A stretch of 64,000 bases of DNA from contig JAURJT010000060.1 of the NCBI GenBank assembly GCA_030832095.1, forward strand, positions 106,814 through 170,813. The letters run 5' to 3'. Positions 50,401 through 59,277 of this stretch are shown here, piece after piece. The DNA comes from Gammaproteobacteria bacterium. GTDB lineage: Bacteria; Pseudomonadota; Gammaproteobacteria; Burkholderiales; Burkholderiaceae_B. Position 1 is the stretch's first letter, and the number at the start of each line of letters is the position of its first letter. Below the pieces are notes generated by a model. That model was not told the DNA's origin. It searched no databases and saw only the letters and a list, made by a program, of their open reading frames with translations. The translations under genes and the position numbers were made by a program.

Positions 50401-53400
50401 AGTTTGGCATCGCATGTCAGCAAGCCTCGTGAATCACTTGTGCCACGACATACTGTACCTAGCTCTTTGGTGATTGTTTTGTTGTCATAGCTGTAAAAAC
50501 CGCCCACCATGCGCTTGCGCGATGATTCAACTTTACGAGAAATCGCAGTGACTTCAAGCGCAATTTTAGGTTGAGCCTGACCTGCTAAATCTAGCGCTAA
50601 GGCCTGAAGCTTCAGCGACTGACCCACCGAGACCCAGTTCTCGGTCTTGATGCCAGCGATAATTTGGGCCGGCCACAGAGTTTGGATATGCTGTAGGGTT
50701 TGCACCTCGCCGCTTGGGTCTGCGTAAGTTGCCTCGAGTAGCAGCTCTTTGACCTCTTGGCTGGTCGGGATCGATCCGATTGTCAACTTACCGTTTCCTA
50801 GCTGATCAAGTGTGAGTGGCATTTTGTTGGCAATGAGACGCTGGCCTTGTTGTGCCTCTGAGGTCGCTGCGTTTACGCTTGTGCCAGGCTGTAATCCTTT
50901 CGGAGCCTTAAAAACAAAATCCTCATAGTTTGAAAAAGCGAGCGTTTTCTCGCGCACGAGCGCAGAGACTTGCACCGGAAGCTTCGAGGCCGCACCACCC
51001 GACACATAAGCGACCTTCACATCGATCGGCAATATTTGTGGACGTACGAGTGGTGTGCTAGTGTCAGGTTTGATCTGTCCGCTGAAGATGGGCAATCTAA
51101 ACTCTTCGACTCTAAACTCACCTGAATCTCGCAGTTCGTTTTTATCGATCATTGCGACCCGATAGAGTCCTAACTTGGCGTTCCGAGGTAATTGAAAGGT
51201 GTTTTGCGCAGCTTGACCGCCCGTGGCGCTTGTCGACCATATCACCTCGCCTTTGTACTGTTGATTGCTTCCCACATGCGTGATCGAGTAAGACAAGGGC
51301 GGGTTCGCAACACGGTCAAAGCCGCGACTGGTTTCGCTGCGTAGGATATGTTTCATCGATACCGTGTCACCGGCGCGTACAAGCGTTCGATCAAAGATGG
51401 TGTGGACACGGTGATCTGGTGTTGCGGCTTGACTCGTTGGCGCCTGAAAGCGCCACGGCTCAATACCTTTGTCCCAGTTGGTCCAAGTGAAGGCGACATC
51501 TTCGACGACTGGTGCGTTGCGCGTCAAAGACCTAGGCTGTGGTGCGCGAGCGCTGACAAAATACGCTTGCAGGTACTCATGGTCGGTACGGCATAACGGC
51601 GCTTGCGGTGAAAGCCCTTTGAAGTTTGCAACGCCTGTTGCGTCGGTGATGGCCTGTGCGAGCGCGCGACCATGGCAATCAGAAATCTGTACGTTTGCCC
51701 CTTCGACGGGCTTACCTTGATCTAAGGTCGTAACCCAGGCGACTGAGTTTTCTCGGCCAAGCTTGAAGTGCACGCCCAGATTGGTGACTAACGCTGAAGT
51801 TCGCACATACATCGTGCGTCCCTCACCATACTGCTCATCAAGCAAGCGCTGGCCGAGTTGCTGCGACGCGATTTCTACAACATGAAAGCCTGGCGTCAGT
51901 GGTACTCCAATCACTTCGAAGGGACGTTTATCGGCCGCGGCCCGAGCGGGTAGCTCTAACTGAGTCGTCGACTCGCTTTGCGCGAGTAAAGAAATACTGC
52001 GCGTTTCAACGACACCCGCTGTATCCTTAGAAATGACGGGTGGTAGAGGCGACTTGGCGTCCCGTTGTGCCTGCTTGCGATCGATCCAACCTGAGTTGTA
52101 CATTAACGTCTTACGATACCAGGCGATGATGTCGGCATCTGAGTTCAGGCGCAGATCGGTGACCTTGCCGCGCTTTTGCGTCACTGGCAGCTCTTTAATA
52201 TTGAGATTCGCCTCAACGTTACGTACTGTGAGCGGCAAGATACCAACGCCTTGTTGGTCTGCCAAGCGTTCGATCACACCGAATGGCGACGCTGAAAACT
52301 TAGCTAATGCTGGCATCGCGCCAGTAGTGACCTTGAACGGAAACGATGTCGCATTGCTCAAGGGGCGATTTGAATCGTCTTTTAACGCCTGGGGCAGTTC
52401 GATCATGAATTCGGTATTTTCGGGTATTGCCCCAGAAAATTGCACAGCCGTGGCGTAATCCGACGATTGCACGTCCTCCATACTTGCGCCTGAGTCATCA
52501 GTCAGCATCGCTGGGTAGGTCATCGTGCCAGACGTTAAGCGAATGCTCTTGAGTAATGAGGCTGAAACAGGCGCATTGAAATTGAGTGTCAGTGGCAAAA
52601 TCGGAATACAGCCGCTGCGTGCGCTTTCGCGCTCACAAGTAAAGTTTGCGCGAAAAGGCTCGCGAACGGTGAAGTCTAAGCGTTGTTCAGTTGTCGTTTT
52701 GACCTCTGTCGCCGACGTGATCGCGCTAACAATCCCTCGTCCGTAGACAAGTTGAATTTTTGTCGAGGCCGACAAGCGTCGATTACAGGCCAGTGTGACA
52801 ACACTTAAGGGGTCTTTTTTGGCTTCATTTTGAAGATAGCTTGCTTCAATGATGGCGTCGCGATCCGCCCCAGAGATTAGGCGAACAGGTACGCGCTCAC
52901 CTAGACCCTCAACGGCACACCAAACATGTGCGCGAATACTGGCGAGCGTGGCGGGGCCAGAAAGGTGCAGCACAAAGATTTGATCCTCAGCAATCGATCC
53001 ATAACGCCCAGGCTGTGCACGTTCAATGATCGGCCCGCCCGTATGAAAGCTGTACTGGGCATCACCTTGAATCGAACCGCCCAAAAAACCCGGATCTTGT
53101 GCCTTGAGTTCGGCTTGGCATACGACGCCTGCTGGCACCTCGTTCACGAAGTCATACACCCAACTGCGCTCGTTAAGCCAACGACCTGATCCCTCAGTCG
53201 CGCTATCTAAAGAACACTTCACTTCAACAGGGGCCGGCAATTTCGCTTCGCCAAAGGCTACGGCCGCACGATCAAAGTCAACGACGATTTGTCGCACAGC
53301 AGTGCTCGGGCCTTGCGGCGTGAAACGTGTAATGGTTGCCGCTTGGGATACGCTTGCGCAGCAAAAAAATATAACCAAAGAAAGAAATTTAAACGTGTTC

Positions 53401-53402
53401 AT
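47496..53402 (-). CDS. Bacterial alpha-2-macroglobulin (MagD/YfhM-like)
   Basis: A 1968-residue periplasmic protease-trap protein. Signal peptide to about 'SVSQA', MG/MG-like domains, a glycine-rich bait-like segment ('AVPAGGGGGRNPTRE', near residue 1270) and the thioester box PFSCLEQSASKALG (Cys near 1500) within the alpha-alpha toroid, then the receptor-like C terminus. Thioester Cys and Gln are both present. Unlike E. coli YfhM, no lipobox is seen (FFCCAS does not fit), so it may be soluble in the periplasm. It is upstream of and coupled to pbpC by ATGA. Start lacks a strong ribosome-binding site. Confidence 0.92.
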   Translation of the reverse strand: MNTFKFLSLVIFFCCASVSQAATITRFTPQGPSTAVRQIVVDFDRAAVAFGEAKLPAPVEVKCSLDSATEGSGRWLNERSWVYDFVNEVPAGVVCQAELKAQDPGFLGGSIQGDAQYSFHTGGPIIERAQPGRYGSIAEDQIFVLHLSGPATLASIRAHVWCAVEGLGERVPVRLISGADRDAIIEASYLQNEAKKDPLSVVTLACNRRLSASTKIQLVYGRGIVSAITSATEVKTTTEQRLDFTVREPFRANFTCERESARSGCIPILPLTLNFNAPVSASLLKSIRLTSGTMTYPAMLTDDSGASMEDVQSSDYATAVQFSGAIPENTEFMIELPQALKDDSNRPLSNATSFPFKVTTGAMPALAKFSASPFGVIERLADQQGVGILPLTVRNVEANLNIKELPVTQKRGKVTDLRLNSDADIIAWYRKTLMYNSGWIDRKQAQRDAKSPLPPVISKDTAGVVETRSISLLAQSESTTQLELPARAAADKRPFEVIGVPLTPGFHVVEIASQQLGQRLLDEQYGEGRTMYVRTSALVTNLGVHFKLGRENSVAWVTTLDQGKPVEGANVQISDCHGRALAQAITDATGVANFKGLSPQAPLCRTDHEYLQAYFVSARAPQPRSLTRNAPVVEDVAFTWTNWDKGIEPWRFQAPTSQAATPDHRVHTIFDRTLVRAGDTVSMKHILRSETSRGFDRVANPPLSYSITHVGSNQQYKGEVIWSTSATGGQAAQNTFQLPRNAKLGLYRVAMIDKNELRDSGEFRVEEFRLPIFSGQIKPDTSTPLVRPQILPIDVKVAYVSGGAASKLPVQVSALVREKTLAFSNYEDFVFKAPKGLQPGTSVNAATSEAQQGQRLIANKMPLTLDQLGNGKLTIGSIPTSQEVKELLLEATYADPSGEVQTLQHIQTLWPAQIIAGIKTENWVSVGQSLKLQALALDLAGQAQPKIALEVTAISRKVESSRKRMVGGFYSYDNKTITKELGTVCRGTSDSRGLLTCDAKLEQPGEVELIVTAKDAAGNQIQAATSVYVTRQGEIWFGADDHDRMDVLPEKKTYQPGEIAKFQVRMPFRQATALVAIEREGILETRVVELKGDDPTIAIEVKAGWSPNVYVSVLALRGRLRTVPWYSFFTWGYRTPTKWWADYSNPDNDDFVAPTSMVDLSKPTYRFGMGSIQVGDAAHRLNVKVQTDRTSYTVRDKAQVTVTVTLPNQQPAAHAEIALAAVDRALLELMPNKSWNLLEGMLVPRAWGVATSTAQMEIIGRRHYGRKAVPAGGGGGRNPTRELLDTLLLWNPKIVLDEKGQAQITVPLNDALTSFEIVAIADASTGLFGTGKTTIQSTQDLQIISGFPPLVREGDQYEAQVTLRNTTDKPMKLVVEASHQRLSLPSQSLELEPRAAGQVTWSVAVDQQTTQPMLDTFIWQLRARDSLSQVQDNLSMKQRVTAAVPVTVQQATLLQLEGPHSLEIKAPSAALAQRGGIRLSFSRSLAQGLPSVQAWLASYPFSCLEQSASKALGMRDHTLWSDLLTQLPGYLDSDGLATYFPTRAGDRNRGSDTLTAYLLSAAHEASTLDSNFAIPPSLTTPMLEGLSDFVQGKIERQSLSSLADLKVRKLAALEALSRYGQAQPQMLESIEISPGKWPTHAVIDWLNILNRMPNLKGREQHRAQANQVLRSRLAFQGSRAGFNTERADAWWWLMQNGDVNAARLTLLTLTDPAWKADSGRLVTGLIARQQKGAWSTTTANLWGSLALEQFAKVYESTAVTGPFSAKLGNAQGTVDLSKESSGNILLAWPLGEKTETLKITPQGSGRPWVGIQSLAAIPLTAPQFAGFQIKRSVSPIEQADKTLPPGTFSRGDILRVTLEFNASSAMTWVALTDAIPAGATILGSGLGRDSQMATTGQQAQAKAWLAYQERGLEALKAYYEYVPEGVSKLQYTIRLNNAGTFSLPASRVEAMYAPEMFGETPNAPVVVR

Positions 53403-53660
53403 CGTATGTCGTCTTTTGGTGTGTCGTCTTTTTTACCTGCACAAGGCGCAGTCTCTGTAGCATAAACCTATCTGAGTGCAATAGGAATCTGCATCCAGCT
53501 TCTCAGGCTGCTCTAGGCATCCGCGCAGGGCGAGGTGAGCTCGCGCAGGCATTTGAGCAAGGTCAGCAAAAATGGCGCTAAAGTATGATGCTGTCACTGA
53601 TCTCACCGATCAGCATGCTAAAACAGGGCGCTCAATAGACGCCTCTCGGAGACCGACTAT

Positions 53661-54824
53661 ATGACACCTTCAGTTCACTGCTTTAACGCCACAGAGCGGA
53701 TTAGTTTTGGCGAGCCTGCGACCACCGCCGTGATCAAAGAGCTCGATCGCACAGGTAGCCAACGAGTATTCGTGTTGGGGAGTCGCTCTGTGGCAATGAC
53801 GCCGTCGTACCAAGCAATTGTTCGAGCCCTCGGCTCGCGCTGCGTAGGACAGTTCACAAGCATCACGGCTCACGTGCCGCAATCCTGCGTACTAAAGGGG
53901 GCGCAGGCGGCACGCGCGGCACACGCTGATGTATTGCTTGCGATTGGTGGTGGCTCGGTGATTGATGCGACCAAAGTCATGCTGGTGGCTCTTAAAAAAG
54001 GTTTGTCGACACCTGCCCAGTTACATGAGGCGGCAGTCTTTGCTGCAACCGATGGTAGTGTGCGGCCAACTGATGCTGCAGAATGGTTGAGAATGATTGC
54101 CGTGCCTACCACGCTGTCGGCGGCCGAATTTACCTGGTTTGCTGGGTGTTCAGACACCACGGCGCGTGTCAAAGAGATTTTCGGTTACCCGATGACCGCG
54201 CCAAGAGCCGTCATTGTGGATCCCTTAGTCACGCTGGATACGCCGATGAATTTGTTTCTCTCAAGCGGCATTAAAGCGGTTGACCACGCTGCCGAATTTA
54301 TGGCGATGTTAAACGTTGACCCAAGTGTGGATGCTTTTGGCAAGGCAGCTTTAGCACTGTTGTCTCAGGGGTTGCCTCGAGTGTTGGCTAACCCGGCCGA
54401 TCTGGATGCACGACTTGATTGTCAGCGCGGCATGGCGATGTCGATTCGTATCCTTGAGTTCGGTGCTCGCGTAGGCGCCAGTCACGCGATTGGCCATGTT
54501 TTTGGCGCGCACTCTGGGGTAGGGCATGGCTATACCTCTTGCGTCTTGCTTCCCGCTGTGATGCGCTACAACAAAAGCGTGAATGCACCAAAGCAGCAAA
54601 TGATTGCGCAGGCTATGGGCTGCGAGGGGATGGAGGCGGGTGACGCGATTGAGCAATTGGTACGAAGCTTGAATTTACCGACCCGCATACGCGATGTTGG
54701 TGTGAAGCGTGAAGACTTTCCAGTCATCGCCGATAAAGTGATGCACGACTTTGGTATTAAAAATAATCCAAGGCCAGTGACCGAGACTAGCCAACTGCTA
54801 GAAATTTTAGAGTCGGCTTGGTGA
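53661..54824 (+). CDS. Iron-containing alcohol dehydrogenase family protein
   Basis: A 387-residue group III dehydrogenase related to maleylacetate reductases. The NAD-binding loop is 'LLAIGGGSVIDATKVMLVAL', and the metal-binding region reads 'SGIKAVDHAAEFMAML' and 'SHAIGHVFGAHSGVGHGYTS'. The residue aligned with the usual first Asp ligand (GxDAxxH) is Lys here, with Asp just before the His, a pattern seen in the maleylacetate-reductase-like branch. Substrate unknown. GGAGA precedes the ATG. The 258 bp upstream holds the divergent alpha-2-macroglobulin promoter region; nothing else is evident. Confidence 0.85.
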   Translation: MTPSVHCFNATERISFGEPATTAVIKELDRTGSQRVFVLGSRSVAMTPSYQAIVRALGSRCVGQFTSITAHVPQSCVLKGAQAARAAHADVLLAIGGGSVIDATKVMLVALKKGLSTPAQLHEAAVFAATDGSVRPTDAAEWLRMIAVPTTLSAAEFTWFAGCSDTTARVKEIFGYPMTAPRAVIVDPLVTLDTPMNLFLSSGIKAVDHAAEFMAMLNVDPSVDAFGKAALALLSQGLPRVLANPADLDARLDCQRGMAMSIRILEFGARVGASHAIGHVFGAHSGVGHGYTSCVLLPAVMRYNKSVNAPKQQMIAQAMGCEGMEAGDAIEQLVRSLNLPTRIRDVGVKREDFPVIADKVMHDFGIKNNPRPVTETSQLLEILESAW

Positions 54825-54929
54825 GCAAGTTCAAATACAGTCTATAGCCTGCTCGCTGAGCGTTCGAAGATATTCTATGGTCTGCTCGATGAGCAGGCTC
54901 AAAGATATTTGAAAATCTGCTCAGAGAGC
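54823..54929. repeat. Tandem ~34-bp units forming GAGC...GCTC hairpins
   Basis: Three imperfect units at 54823-54857 (35 bp), 54858-54890 (33) and 54891-54925 (35), and the start of a fourth. Each begins GAGC and ends GCTC plus three bases, so every junction is a GCTC-N3-GAGC palindrome (54851-54861, 54884-54894, 54919-54929). The third unit folds as GAGCAG/CTGCTC enclosing TCAAA-GATA-TTTGA. They start at the dehydrogenase stop and end before the convergent oxidoreductase gene. Confidence 0.65.
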
Positions 54930-54963
54930 TTTTTCAATGAAATCGTTGAGCAAGCACAGCGTG

Positions 54964-56109
54964 TTAGAGGGCGAGCTCTGGCAAATCAATCCAGCGGCGT
55001 TCGGCGTTGCTGCGATAACAAGCGTCGACTAACTGAATCCCTTTTGCACCCGCTTTTAAAGGCGAGGCGAAAGGGGTGTCGTCAAGCACATGTCGTAAAA
55101 ACGACTCCCAACCTGCGCGATACGAATTTGTGTAGGGTGCGACATCCGGTACCTCAAGCCATTGTGCATCAAAGTCTTCGCTTGTTGGTACTTCAATGCT
55201 CCAGACGGGCTTTGGAGTCGCCGCCATGGGTTGAATAAAACAGCGATATAAACCGCACGAAGCTGAACCCTGCGTACCATCGACCTGCAAGGTCAAAATA
55301 TCATCACGTTTAATACGTACAGCCCACGAGGCATTGATTTCAACCAAAGCACCATTGGTGAGTTCAAGGGTGGCTAACACCACATCTTCAACGTCTACGT
55401 CATAAGGCTTGCCTTGCTCATCGCGACGCTTGGCAATGGCAGTTTTAGTACGGCAAGACACAGCTTTGACCTCGCCTAGTAGTGTGTCGACGATATAGCG
55501 CCAGTGTGGAAACATATCCAGCACTAAACCACCACCATCACGTTTACGGTAGTTCCAGCTTGAACGTTGTGCGGGGTGGATTTCACCATCAAATACCCAC
55601 CAACCAAAATCGATTTTGGCTTGAATAATCTCACCAAAGAAACCAGCCTCTTTGACTTTGCGAAGCTTGTGCAAGCTCGGCAAAAACAATTTGTCTTGCA
55701 CGGTGCCGTTCTTAAGTTTCAAGCGCTCAGCCATGCGCGCCAATTCAAGAGCCTCATCTAGCGACTCGGCGATCGGTTTTTCTAGGTAGATATGTTTGCC
55801 TGCCTGCATCGCAGTTTGCGCGCGCTCAAAGCGGCCAGCGGTCACGCTCGCATCAAAATAGATTTCATTATTTTTGTCGGCCAAACAAGCGGCCCGATCG
55901 GTTGACCAGGCGATGCCGTGGGGCTCAGCCAAGGCCTTTAGCTTGTCGGCATTACGACCGAGCAGCACTGGCTCGGGGATCAGCTTGTCGCCATTTTTAA
56001 GCAGCAACCCGCCTTCTTTGCGAATGTTCAGCAACGAGCGTAAGTGTTGCATGTTGCCCAAGCGCCCAGTCGCGCCTTCGATAATGATGTGAATTTTTTT
56101 TGTCGACAT
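54964..56109 (-). CDS. Gfo/Idh/MocA family oxidoreductase
   Basis: A 381-residue NAD(P)-dependent oxidoreductase. The N-terminal Rossmann part shows 'IHIIEGATGRLGNMQHLRSL', and the family motif with the catalytic-region Lys is 'GKHIYLEKPIAESLDEAL'. The C-terminal alpha/beta substrate domain ('GGGLVLDMFPHWRYIVDTLLGE') is complete. Typical substrates are sugars or inositols; here unknown. It lies 164 bp downstream of the C45 gene in the same direction, so it may belong to that operon or have its own promoter. Confidence 0.87.
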   Translation of the reverse strand: MSTKKIHIIIEGATGRLGNMQHLRSLLNIRKEGGLLLKNGDKLIPEPVLLGRNADKLKALAEPHGIAWSTDRAACLADKNNEIYFDASVTAGRFERAQTAMQAGKHIYLEKPIAESLDEALELARMAERLKLKNGTVQDKLFLPSLHKLRKVKEAGFFGEIIQAKIDFGWWVFDGEIHPAQRSSWNYRKRDGGGLVLDMFPHWRYIVDTLLGEVKAVSCRTKTAIAKRRDEQGKPYDVDVEDVVLATLELTNGALVEINASWAVRIKRDDILTLQVDGTQGSASCGLYRCFIQPMAATPKPVWSIEVPTSEDFDAQWLEVPDVAPYTNSYRAGWESFLRHVLDDTPFASPLKAGAKGIQLVDACYRSNAERRWIDLPELAL

Positions 56110-56273
56110 TTTTTGGCTACTTTAGTTTTTTAAAAATGATTCTTTGTAACTCAAACTAACAGTCATAAAAAAAATGGCTTTTCGTATGAGTTTTTTGCTA
56201 GTTTGACTTTCTGTTGTATCTATAGAGGCCTAAAAACCGTTGAAAGAACTCTTGTCTGTTGATGATGCGACGC

Positions 56274-57407
56274 CTAGCGTTCAGCGACAGAGTAAGCAAT
56301 GAACGGGAATTCACATGGCGGCCCATCGGCCACATGCATCACGCGGCTTTCAAGGTCAATCAGAACCGCGCCGGTCGTCATTGTTTGTTTGGCTTCAGCT
56401 TGGCGCGGATCAGGATGACGGCAAAGCGAGTGCGGCTCGCTGAAGTGATCACTCATGGCGGCTGCCATCGTGGCCACATCAATTTGTTTGCCACCGCGCT
56501 CTAGCAAACGACGCATACGTGACGCTCTGAATAAGGTGCCTGGGCTAACCTTTTCCATCTGCGACTCGCCGTGTCCAGCACCCATAAAGTGATTAGAGTG
56601 CGTGACAATACCGTTGACTGGATTGATATAGGTAATGTGATTGGGGCTCGTTTCAAAATCAATGATCTCGCCTTGTGCGCCGCCGATTACAAAGTTACCT
56701 GAACAGGTACGCTTGGTTGATACGATAGGCGTCAGCGCATCAGCATAGCGATCGGCATCAAGAACCTCACGACACCGCATATGAAACGGTTTTTGATATG
56801 GGTTACAGCCATCTAGATGCGAGGCCAGGCCGTTTTCAACTAAGCCAATGCCGCATTCGTTGACTCCCATTTTGCCACCCACAATGCCGGCCTCGGTCAT
56901 GCATACCAAACTTGGCTTATTCGAGCGCTTAATACGTAACACAATCGTGCGTTGATGAACGCCAGCGATCCAATCCCAATTTTGCCCAAGCCAGGTGTGA
57001 CCATCTGCAGTGACGTCTGATAGCAAGCCAAAGGTTGTGCAGCCATCGGTCTCACCAGTGGCTTGTTGCAGCGCTTGCTCTTGCTTGCGCGCGTCTTTGC
57101 CAAAGATCATAAACGCAATCTCGTAGCGGGCATTTAACAGTGCGATCGCTGCTGAGGATTGTTCTGCACCTTTGGCGATGCCTAGCATCTCTTCGGCGTA
57201 ATCTGTATTTTGACTCTGCATGGCGGTCTGCCAACGCAAGGCTTCTTCTAACGCCTCGGCACGCGCTAAGCCCGAGGCTTCAAAACGGCGTAAATAGGTT
57301 TCAAGGTTTGCGGCGACATCAGCAGCGAAGGCCTTGCCATGTGCCACGCCACGTTCAAATGCGTTGTCACCCACCGTCAGACAGGGCATTTTGTCTCGTT
57401 TGCTCAC
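56274..57407 (-). CDS. C45 family autoproteolytic acyltransferase/hydrolase
   Basis: A 377-residue Ntn-hydrolase of the acyl-CoA:6-aminopenicillanate acyltransferase family. The self-processing site and nucleophile is Cys123 in 'TDGCTTFGLLSD', and 'TWLGQNWDWIAGVHQRTIVL' and 'GKMGVNECGIGLVENGLAS' are diagnostic. Such enzymes hydrolyse or transfer N-acyl groups. GTG 57407 overlaps the ATPase stop by 4 bp (GTGA) with AAGG upstream; ATG 57389 is an alternative. Coupling to an ABC importer suggests it processes the imported compound in the cytoplasm; that is inference. No signal peptide is visible. Confidence 0.87.
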   Translation of the reverse strand: MSKRDKMPCLTVGDNAFERGVAHGKAFAADVAANLETYLRRFEASGLARAEALEEALRWQTAMQSQNTDYAEEMLGIAKGAEQSSAAIALLNARYEIAFMIFGKDARKQEQALQQATGETDGCTTFGLLSDVTADGHTWLGQNWDWIAGVHQRTIVLRIKRSNKPSLVCMTEAGIVGGKMGVNECGIGLVENGLASHLDGCNPYQKPFHMRCREVLDADRYADALTPIVSTKRTCSGNFVIGGAQGEIIDFETSPNHITYINPVNGIVTHSNHFMGAGHGESQMEKVSPGTLFRASRMRRLLERGGKQIDVATMAAAMSDHFSEPHSLCRHPDPRQAEAKQTMTTGAVLIDLESRVMHVADGPPCEFPFIAYSVAER

Positions 57408-58255
57408 AGCAGCATCACCTTGTAAAGTTCGCGATTAATCTCACCCACTAAGCGAATAAAGTCATCGGATAAACGCGTGTCTTCAGTGCGTGGGCGAGGA
57501 AGGGCAATATCATAGATTTTGTGGATACGACCTGGGCGTGCTGACATCAGCACAACGTGATCCGACAAAAATACCGCCTCAGCAAGCGAGTGCGTCACAA
57601 AGATGACGGTCTTGCGATACTCCTGCCAGATCCGCATTAGTTCAAACGCCATGCGATCGCGTGTAATTTCATCGAGTGCGGCAAAGGGCTCATCCATCAA
57701 TAAAATCGACGGATCAAGTGCCAAGGCACGTGCGAGTGCGGCGCGTTGTTGCATACCGCCAGATAGTTGGTGCGGGAGTTTCTTCTCAAAACCATTTAGG
57801 CCGACGACCTCAAGCAGTTGCTCAACGCTTTGTACGGTGTTTGAGTTTTGCGCCTTAGGTAAGTCGTCCGCGCGTTTGCCTTTTGCCTGTACCAATTCTT
57901 TGAGTAGCTTGACGTTTTTTTCAATTGTCAGCCACGGCATCAAATTCGCTTGTTGAAACACTAAGCCAATACGACCTGCTTGGCGCAAAGCGCTAGGTGG
58001 CATCCCGTTGATCAACACCTGTCCTTGGGTAGGCGGCATTAAATCAGCTAATACTTTTAGTAAGGTGCTTTTGCCACAGCCAGAAGGGCCCACTAACGAA
58101 ACGAAGGCGCCATCGGCGACTTCAAGGTCAACAGGTGCTAGGGCTTGAACGGCCTGTTCAGAGCCAAGCCCATAGGTAACTTCGATCCCGGCGATTGAAA
58201 TGCCATGACTTGAAGGCATTGTTGTCTGCGGGACGTCGGTGACTGATGCACTCAT
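57404..58255 (-). CDS. ABC transporter ATP-binding protein (NitT/TauT type)
   Basis: A 283-residue importer ATPase. Walker A is GPSGCGKST (residues ~56-64), the ABC signature is LSGGMQQRAALARAL, Walker B is ILLMDEPFAALD and the H-loop is 'VTHSLAEAV'. It groups with nitrate/sulfonate/taurine-type systems. Start overlaps the binding-protein stop by ATGA and its stop overlaps the C45 start, so the three are tightly coupled. The N-terminal ~18 residues are polar. Confidence 0.92.
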   Translation of the reverse strand: MSASVTDVPQTTMPSSHGISIAGIEVTYGLGSEQAVQALAPVDLEVADGAFVSLVGPSGCGKSTLLKVLADLMPPTQGQVLINGMPPSALRQAGRIGLVFQQANLMPWLTIEKNVKLLKELVQAKGKRADDLPKAQNSNTVQSVEQLLEVVGLNGFEKKLPHQLSGGMQQRAALARALALDPSILLMDEPFAALDEITRDRMAFELMRIWQEYRKTVIFVTHSLAEAVFLSDHVVLMSARPGRIHKIYDIALPRPRTEDTRLSDDFIRLVGEINRELYKVMLL

Positions 58256-59271
58256 TTTGCCGGTTGCTTCACGAGCGCGGCTAATGCTTTTGCCTCATCA
58301 ATGCTATTGATGATCGCGTTGGTATACATGCTTTGCGCGGTTGGCTTTTTAGGTAAGTCGCCGCCGCTCGCCAAAATGTCGATTGAAGATTGCCATTTCG
58401 CATCGGTCATCAAGCCAAAGCGTTCAGCATAATCAGGCGTGTTGTACAGGTCGTAAATCATGCGTAGCTTGCGCGACTCAAGCTTCAGGTCACGATCAGG
58501 TGACACAGCAACAATTTCTTTCATGGCTTGTTCAACGTTGTCGTGGGTCCAGATCAAGCTCTTAATCGTTGCGCGCACAAAACGCTTGACCAAATCAGGG
58601 TTGCTTTTAAGCAGAGCTTCATTGGTATAAATCACTGTGCCGTAAAACTGCACACCATAATCACGTACTGGCATTACGTTGACCGGAAACCCTCTGCCTT
58701 CAAGCGTCAAGGCTTGCCCAAATGAATAGCCGAACAGACCATCGACTTGCCCAGCGGCCAGCATCTGTACCTCGGCGCCACGTGCGACTGTCACAAAGTC
58801 AATATCTTTGCGGGTGAGACCGCCTTTGGCTAACACCGGTTCGATTAAGCCCATCACGTTGGCCTGAAACCAGGCAAGTTTCATGCCTTTCATTTTTTCA
58901 GGCGTGGTGATGCCGGCTTTTGCCGGCGTGATGACTGAAAACGGATTGTCAGGTTGATCGGCCATCACAGCCACCACGGGCAGGCCACTGCCTTTTGCTT
59001 TGACAAAAGCATCGGCATTGGTCAAGCCAAATTGCTCACGACCTGTGGCAATCATGACTTCGTTTTGTTGTCCAGCGGCTGGCGGACGAATTTCTAGATC
59101 AATACCCTCAGCTTTATAAAAACCTTGCGCACGACCGCCAAAATATTGCGCATGCATACCCCAGGGTGTGAAGTTGATGCGCAGTACGACCTTGTCGAGT
59201 GCGAGGGCAGGGGCTGAAGAGAAGGCCAAGGTGCAGAGGGCGAGAGCGCCCGTTAAGAATTTGCTCAACAT
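58252..59271 (-). CDS. ABC transporter substrate-binding protein (NMT1/THI5-like)
   Basis: A 339-residue periplasmic binding protein. A signal peptide ends near 'APALA', then 'KVVLRINFTPWGMHAQYFGG' and 'AEGIDLEIRPPAAGQQNE', typical of the NMT1/SsuA group that binds pyrimidine precursors, sulfonates, phthalate or similar. GAGGG precedes the ATG. The ligand is not predictable from sequence; the coupled C45 enzyme points to an N-acyl or amide compound. Confidence 0.9.
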   Translation of the reverse strand: MLSKFLTGALALCTLAFSSAPALALDKVVLRINFTPWGMHAQYFGGRAQGFYKAEGIDLEIRPPAAGQQNEVMIATGREQFGLTNADAFVKAKGSGLPVVAVMADQPDNPFSVITPAKAGITTPEKMKGMKLAWFQANVMGLIEPVLAKGGLTRKDIDFVTVARGAEVQMLAAGQVDGLFGYSFGQALTLEGRGFPVNVMPVRDYGVQFYGTVIYTNEALLKSNPDLVKRFVRATIKSLIWTHDNVEQAMKEIVAVSPDRDLKLESRKLRMIYDLYNTPDYAERFGLMTDAKWQSSIDILASGGDLPKKPTAQSMYTNAIINSIDEAKALAALVKQPAK

Positions 59272-59277
59272 GATTTT

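Noticed and set aside
54823..54929. A CRISPR array
   Set aside because: The units are contiguous with no unique spacers between identical repeats, unit identity is low, and no cas gene is near.
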